A stretch of DNA of 8,892 nucleotides, from assembly GCA_903938935.1 (NCBI GenBank), contig CAJAFD010000223.1:1-8892 (forward strand). Reading direction: 5' to 3'. Position 1 is the stretch's first letter; every line of letters starts with the position of its first letter. A program made the translations under genes and the position numbers. The notes beneath the pieces are model-generated. The model searched no databases, was not told the origin of the DNA, and saw only the letters and a program-made list of their open reading frames with translations. Of this stretch, positions 6,461 through 8,892 are shown piece after piece. The DNA is from an uncultured Opitutia bacterium (GTDB lineage Bacteria; Verrucomicrobiota; Verrucomicrobiia; Opitutales; Opitutaceae).

Positions 6461-8668
6461 ATGCGCACACTGTTTCTATTTCTCTTCGCTCTACAATCGC
6501 TCGGTCAAGTCGCTCTCGCATCCACGCCCACCGATCCGCTCGCCTACTTTCGCGATCTAGCCGAGACCCGCAACTACACCCTCGGCCGACCCGTCGCCGC
6601 CAAACTCACCCCCGACGGCCGATCCGTCATCTACCTTCGCGGCGGCCCCCGTGATCCCGTTCTTCGACTCTACGAATTCCCCTTACCAGCCGGTCCCGAA
6701 CGCGAACTACTCACCCCCGCCCAACTGCTCGGCTCCAGCCCGGAAACGCTGACCGCCGAGGAAAAAGCACGCCGCGAACGCGCCCGTATCAGCACCCGCG
6801 GCTTCACCAAATTTGATCTCTCCCCCGACGGCTCGCGCCTCTTGGTCACCCTTTCGGGTCAACTCTACGTCGTAAACCGCGCCGATCTCAAGGTCACCGC
6901 GCTTCCCGGGAAAAACTGGATCGATCCGCGCTTTTCGCCCGATGCGACCGCCATCGCTGCCGTCTCCGCCGGCGAACTCCACGTCATCGAACTCAATGTC
7001 GCACCCCTCGCCGCGCGCGCTTTAACCAGCGGCGCAACCGCCACGCTCACCCACGGCACCGCCGAATTTGTCGCTCAAGAAGAGATGGCCCGCAGCGAAG
7101 GTTACTGGTGGTCACCCGATTCTCGTTTCATCGCCTATCAACAAACGGATGAGTCCGCCGTCGAGGTCCGCCACATCGCCGATCCGCTCCATCCCGAAGC
7201 CACTCCCACCCGATTCGCTTACCCCGCCGCCGGCACGACCAATGCCACCGTGCGCCTCGGCGTCATCGCCCGCAGCGGCGGCGCCACCCGCTGGCTGCAG
7301 TGGGATGCCGCCCAATTTCCCTACCTCACGCGCGTGGTCTGGCGCGAGACCGACGCACCCCTCGCCTTCACCGTCATGGATCGCGCTCAACAAACCGCGC
7401 TCCTCCTCCGCGCCGATCTTGGCACCGGCAGCACCACGGAACTCCTCCGTGAGACCGACCCAGCCTGGGTCAATCTCGACGAACGCGGCGGCTTTCCGCG
7501 CTGGCTTCCGGGCGCCAAAGAATTCCTCTGGTCCTCCGAGCGCAGCGGCACGTGGCAGATCGAACTCCGCGCCGCCGACGGCAACTTCATTCGCACCGTC
7601 ACCCCGCCTGATTTCATCTATAAAGGTTTCGCGAAACTCGATTCCGGGCGCGGAGCCGTTTACCTCGCCGGCAGCCAAGACCCGCGTGAAACCCAAGTCT
7701 GGCGCTTCCCGCTCAGCGGCGGTCTGGGCGTCGCGCTCACCGCTGGACAAGGGCAGCACGCTGCCACGTTTTCAGAAGACGCTTCCGCTTTCATTCACAG
7801 CTACGATCTCTTCAACGGCACCTCAGGGACCGAAATTCTCGCCTCCGACGGACAGCTCCTCACTGTCCTGCCGAGTCGCGCCGAAAAACTTCCCCTCCTT
7901 CCCCGCGTCGAGCTCACCCGCACCGCGGGCGAACCTTCGTTTTTCGCGGCGGTCGTGCGCCCACGCGATTTCGACGCCAAGAAAAAATATCCGGTCATCC
8001 TCTACGCCTACGCCGGTCCGCACAGCACGGTCGTCAACGCCACCGCCCGCGCCTATCTCAACGATCAATGGATGGCGGACCAAGGCTACATCGTGGCCCG
8101 TCTCGACGGCCGGGGCACGCCGTTCCGCGGTCGCGACTGGGAACGCGCCATTCGCGGCAACTTAATCGACCTCGCACTCGCCGACCAAGTCGCCGGACTC
8201 CGCGCCTTGGGCGCACAGTTTCCCGAGATGGACCTCAGTCGCGTCGGCGTGACCGGTTGGTCGTTCGGCGGTTATTTTGCCGCTATGGCGACTCTGCGCC
8301 GTCCGGATGTTTTTCGCTGCGGCGTCGCCGGCGCGCCCGTGATTACTTGGGAAAACTACGACACGTTTTACACCGAGCGCTACCTCGGCCTACCACAGAC
8401 CGACCCTGAGGCTTACCAAGTCAGCAGCGTCCTCAGCTACGCGAATAAACTGGAGCGCCCGCTGCTGCTCATTCACGGACTTACCGATGATAACGTTTAC
8501 GCCCAGCACACGCTACAGCTCTGCGATGCGTTGTTCATGGCCGGAAAACCTTATGAATTCATGCCCATGCTCGGCACGCACATGGCGGGAAGCAGCGACC
8601 CCATCGTAAAACTCCGCCAACAACAACGCGTGATGGAGTTTTTTGCCCGCCACCTCAGCACGCGATAA
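6461..8668 (+). CDS. Secreted dipeptidyl-peptidase IV-like serine peptidase (S9B), 735 aa
   Basis: It is predicted to release N-terminal X-Pro or X-Ala dipeptides from peptides outside the cytoplasm. A signal peptide covers about residues 1-21 (MRTLFLFLFALQSLGQVALA, with cleavage after Ala-Ser or nearby). The beta-propeller domain (about 30-490) contains repeated blade motifs such as FDLSPDGSRLLV and PRFSPDATAIA. It also holds the double-Glu motif VAQEEMAR (Glu207, Glu208), which in DPP IV grips the substrate's free N-terminus. The alpha/beta-hydrolase domain (about 495-735) has Tyr517 in YAYAGPHS (oxyanion hole), the nucleophile Ser601 in GWSFGGYF, Asp676 in HGLTDDNVY and His707 in GTHMAG, so the triad is complete. 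The length is usual for bacterial S9B enzymes. The start at 6461 is fixed by the signal peptide. Only 18 bases, including seven T, separate it from dtd, with no Shine-Dalgarno sequence. Exact substrate preference (DPP IV against related prolyl tripeptidyl peptidases) cannot be settled, but the EE motif favours dipeptide release. Confidence 0.94.
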   Translation: MRTLFLFLFALQSLGQVALASTPTDPLAYFRDLAETRNYTLGRPVAAKLTPDGRSVIYLRGGPRDPVLRLYEFPLPAGPERELLTPAQLLGSSPETLTAEEKARRERARISTRGFTKFDLSPDGSRLLVTLSGQLYVVNRADLKVTALPGKNWIDPRFSPDATAIAAVSAGELHVIELNVAPLAARALTSGATATLTHGTAEFVAQEEMARSEGYWWSPDSRFIAYQQTDESAVEVRHIADPLHPEATPTRFAYPAAGTTNATVRLGVIARSGGATRWLQWDAAQFPYLTRVVWRETDAPLAFTVMDRAQQTALLLRADLGTGSTTELLRETDPAWVNLDERGGFPRWLPGAKEFLWSSERSGTWQIELRAADGNFIRTVTPPDFIYKGFAKLDSGRGAVYLAGSQDPRETQVWRFPLSGGLGVALTAGQGQHAATFSEDASAFIHSYDLFNGTSGTEILASDGQLLTVLPSRAEKLPLLPRVELTRTAGEPSFFAAVVRPRDFDAKKKYPVILYAYAGPHSTVVNATARAYLNDQWMADQGYIVARLDGRGTPFRGRDWERAIRGNLIDLALADQVAGLRALGAQFPEMDLSRVGVTGWSFGGYFAAMATLRRPDVFRCGVAGAPVITWENYDTFYTERYLGLPQTDPEAYQVSSVLSYANKLERPLLLIHGLTDDNVYAQHTLQLCDALFMAGKPYEFMPMLGTHMAGSSDPIVKLRQQQRVMEFFARHLSTR

Positions 8669-8688
8669 CTCGCGCGCGAGACTGACTT
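8669..8688. other. Short gap between convergent genes with a GC palindrome
   Basis: Twenty bases separate the two facing stop codons. They begin with a perfect 12-base palindrome, CTCGCGCGCGAG (8669-8680). A short T-tract lies a few bases further on, reaching into the opposite stop codon. It could act as a weak shared terminator, but the stem leaves almost no loop, so the support is slight. Confidence 0.25.
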
Positions 8689-8892
8689 TTATGGCTGTCC
8701 AACTGCCGAAGCTGAAATCCGCGGGTCACGGTTGTTTTTCAAATCACTCCAATCAATCTTGGGTCCCCGCGGATTCAGGCCGTAGATAAATTTTTCAATA
8801 TTTGAGTACCCATCGCCATTGAGGTCACCCGTCGCATCGGCGGGGTTTTTCGCATCAAGCCCGTTTTTAATTTCCCAGTCATCGGGCATGCC
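8689..8892 (-). CDS. C-terminal end of a probable polysaccharide (pectate) lyase with calcium-binding repeat (runs off the right edge)
   Basis: These are the last 67 codons of a minus-strand gene whose start lies beyond the window. The visible part begins GMPDDWEIKNGLDAKNPADA and continues with DLNGDGYSNIEKFIYGLNP. These are an acidic, Asp/Asn-rich thrombospondin-type-3 or EF-hand/dockerin-like calcium loop. The last 26 residues include KIDWSDLKNNRDPR. This combination is familiar at the C-terminus of secreted pectate lyase-type beta-helix enzymes from Verrucomicrobiota, Planctomycetota and Bacteroidota that degrade plant or algal polysaccharides. The catalytic domain is not visible, so the enzyme class rests on the tail alone. 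A dockerin or adhesion-type protein with the same repeat is possible. The true start is outside, so the internal Met at 8889 should not be taken as one. It faces the peptidase gene. Confidence 0.6.
   Translation of the reverse strand, partial: GMPDDWEIKNGLDAKNPADATGDLNGDGYSNIEKFIYGLNPRGPKIDWSDLKNNRDPRISASAVGQP

Noticed and set aside
7112..7759. Long minus-strand frame (215 codons) inside the peptidase gene, and similar long frames opposite or within other genes
   Set aside because: They lie wholly inside genes with complete family signatures. In GC-rich coding DNA, stops are rare in certain antisense frames, so length alone is no evidence.
1..8892. Mobile elements, CRISPR array, tRNA or rRNA genes, defence system
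   Set aside because: No transposase or integrase motifs, terminal inverted repeats, regularly spaced repeats or RNA gene features were seen on either strand.

Overview
The window looks like an ordinary chromosomal stretch from a GC-rich Gram-negative bacterium, most likely a member of Verrucomicrobiota near Opitutaceae. This placement is inference. It rests on the C-terminal polysaccharide-lyase tail with a calcium-binding repeat, the ECF sigma / RskA-type anti-sigma pair, the exported S9B peptidase, and the lack of Shine-Dalgarno sequences ahead of every gene whose start can be seen. No 16S, tRNA or other marker is present to fix the taxon.

Layout, left to right. Positions 1-162 (minus) hold the first 54 codons of a membrane-anchored protease resembling signal peptide peptidase SppA, running off the left edge. 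A divergent intergenic region with a candidate extended -10 promoter leads into a 495-residue conserved cytoplasmic protein of unknown function (331-1818, plus). A 140-base gap with a nested hairpin and T-tract follows, then a diaminopimelate-epimerase-fold protein (1959-2813) in which both catalytic cysteines are serine. The roughly 300-base gap after it has a possible 30-residue membrane peptide and a few inverted repeats. Next is an ECF sigma factor (3120-3716) that overlaps by four bases with its membrane-bound RskA-type anti-sigma factor (3713-4618). Then come fabV enoyl-ACP reductase (4724-5908), a clear intrinsic terminator, dtd D-aminoacyl-tRNA deacylase (5990-6442), and a secreted dipeptidyl-peptidase IV-like S9B peptidase 18 bases after it (6461-8668). 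The right edge has the last 67 codons of a minus-strand protein, probably a pectate lyase-type polysaccharide lyase, converging on the peptidase gene.

How the genes work together: only the sigma/anti-sigma pair is clearly one functional unit (envelope-signal-responsive transcription). fabV (fatty-acid elongation) and dtd (translation quality control) are separate housekeeping genes divided by a terminator. dtd and the peptidase gene may be co-transcribed. The peptidase and the lyase are both polymer-degrading enzymes expected outside the cytoplasm, which fits a life on plant or algal material.

I found no mobile element, CRISPR array, tRNA, rRNA or phage gene, and no convincing new multigene system. 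The observation most worth following up is the DapF homologue without catalytic cysteines, which keeps the substrate-binding residues and so may do different chemistry.
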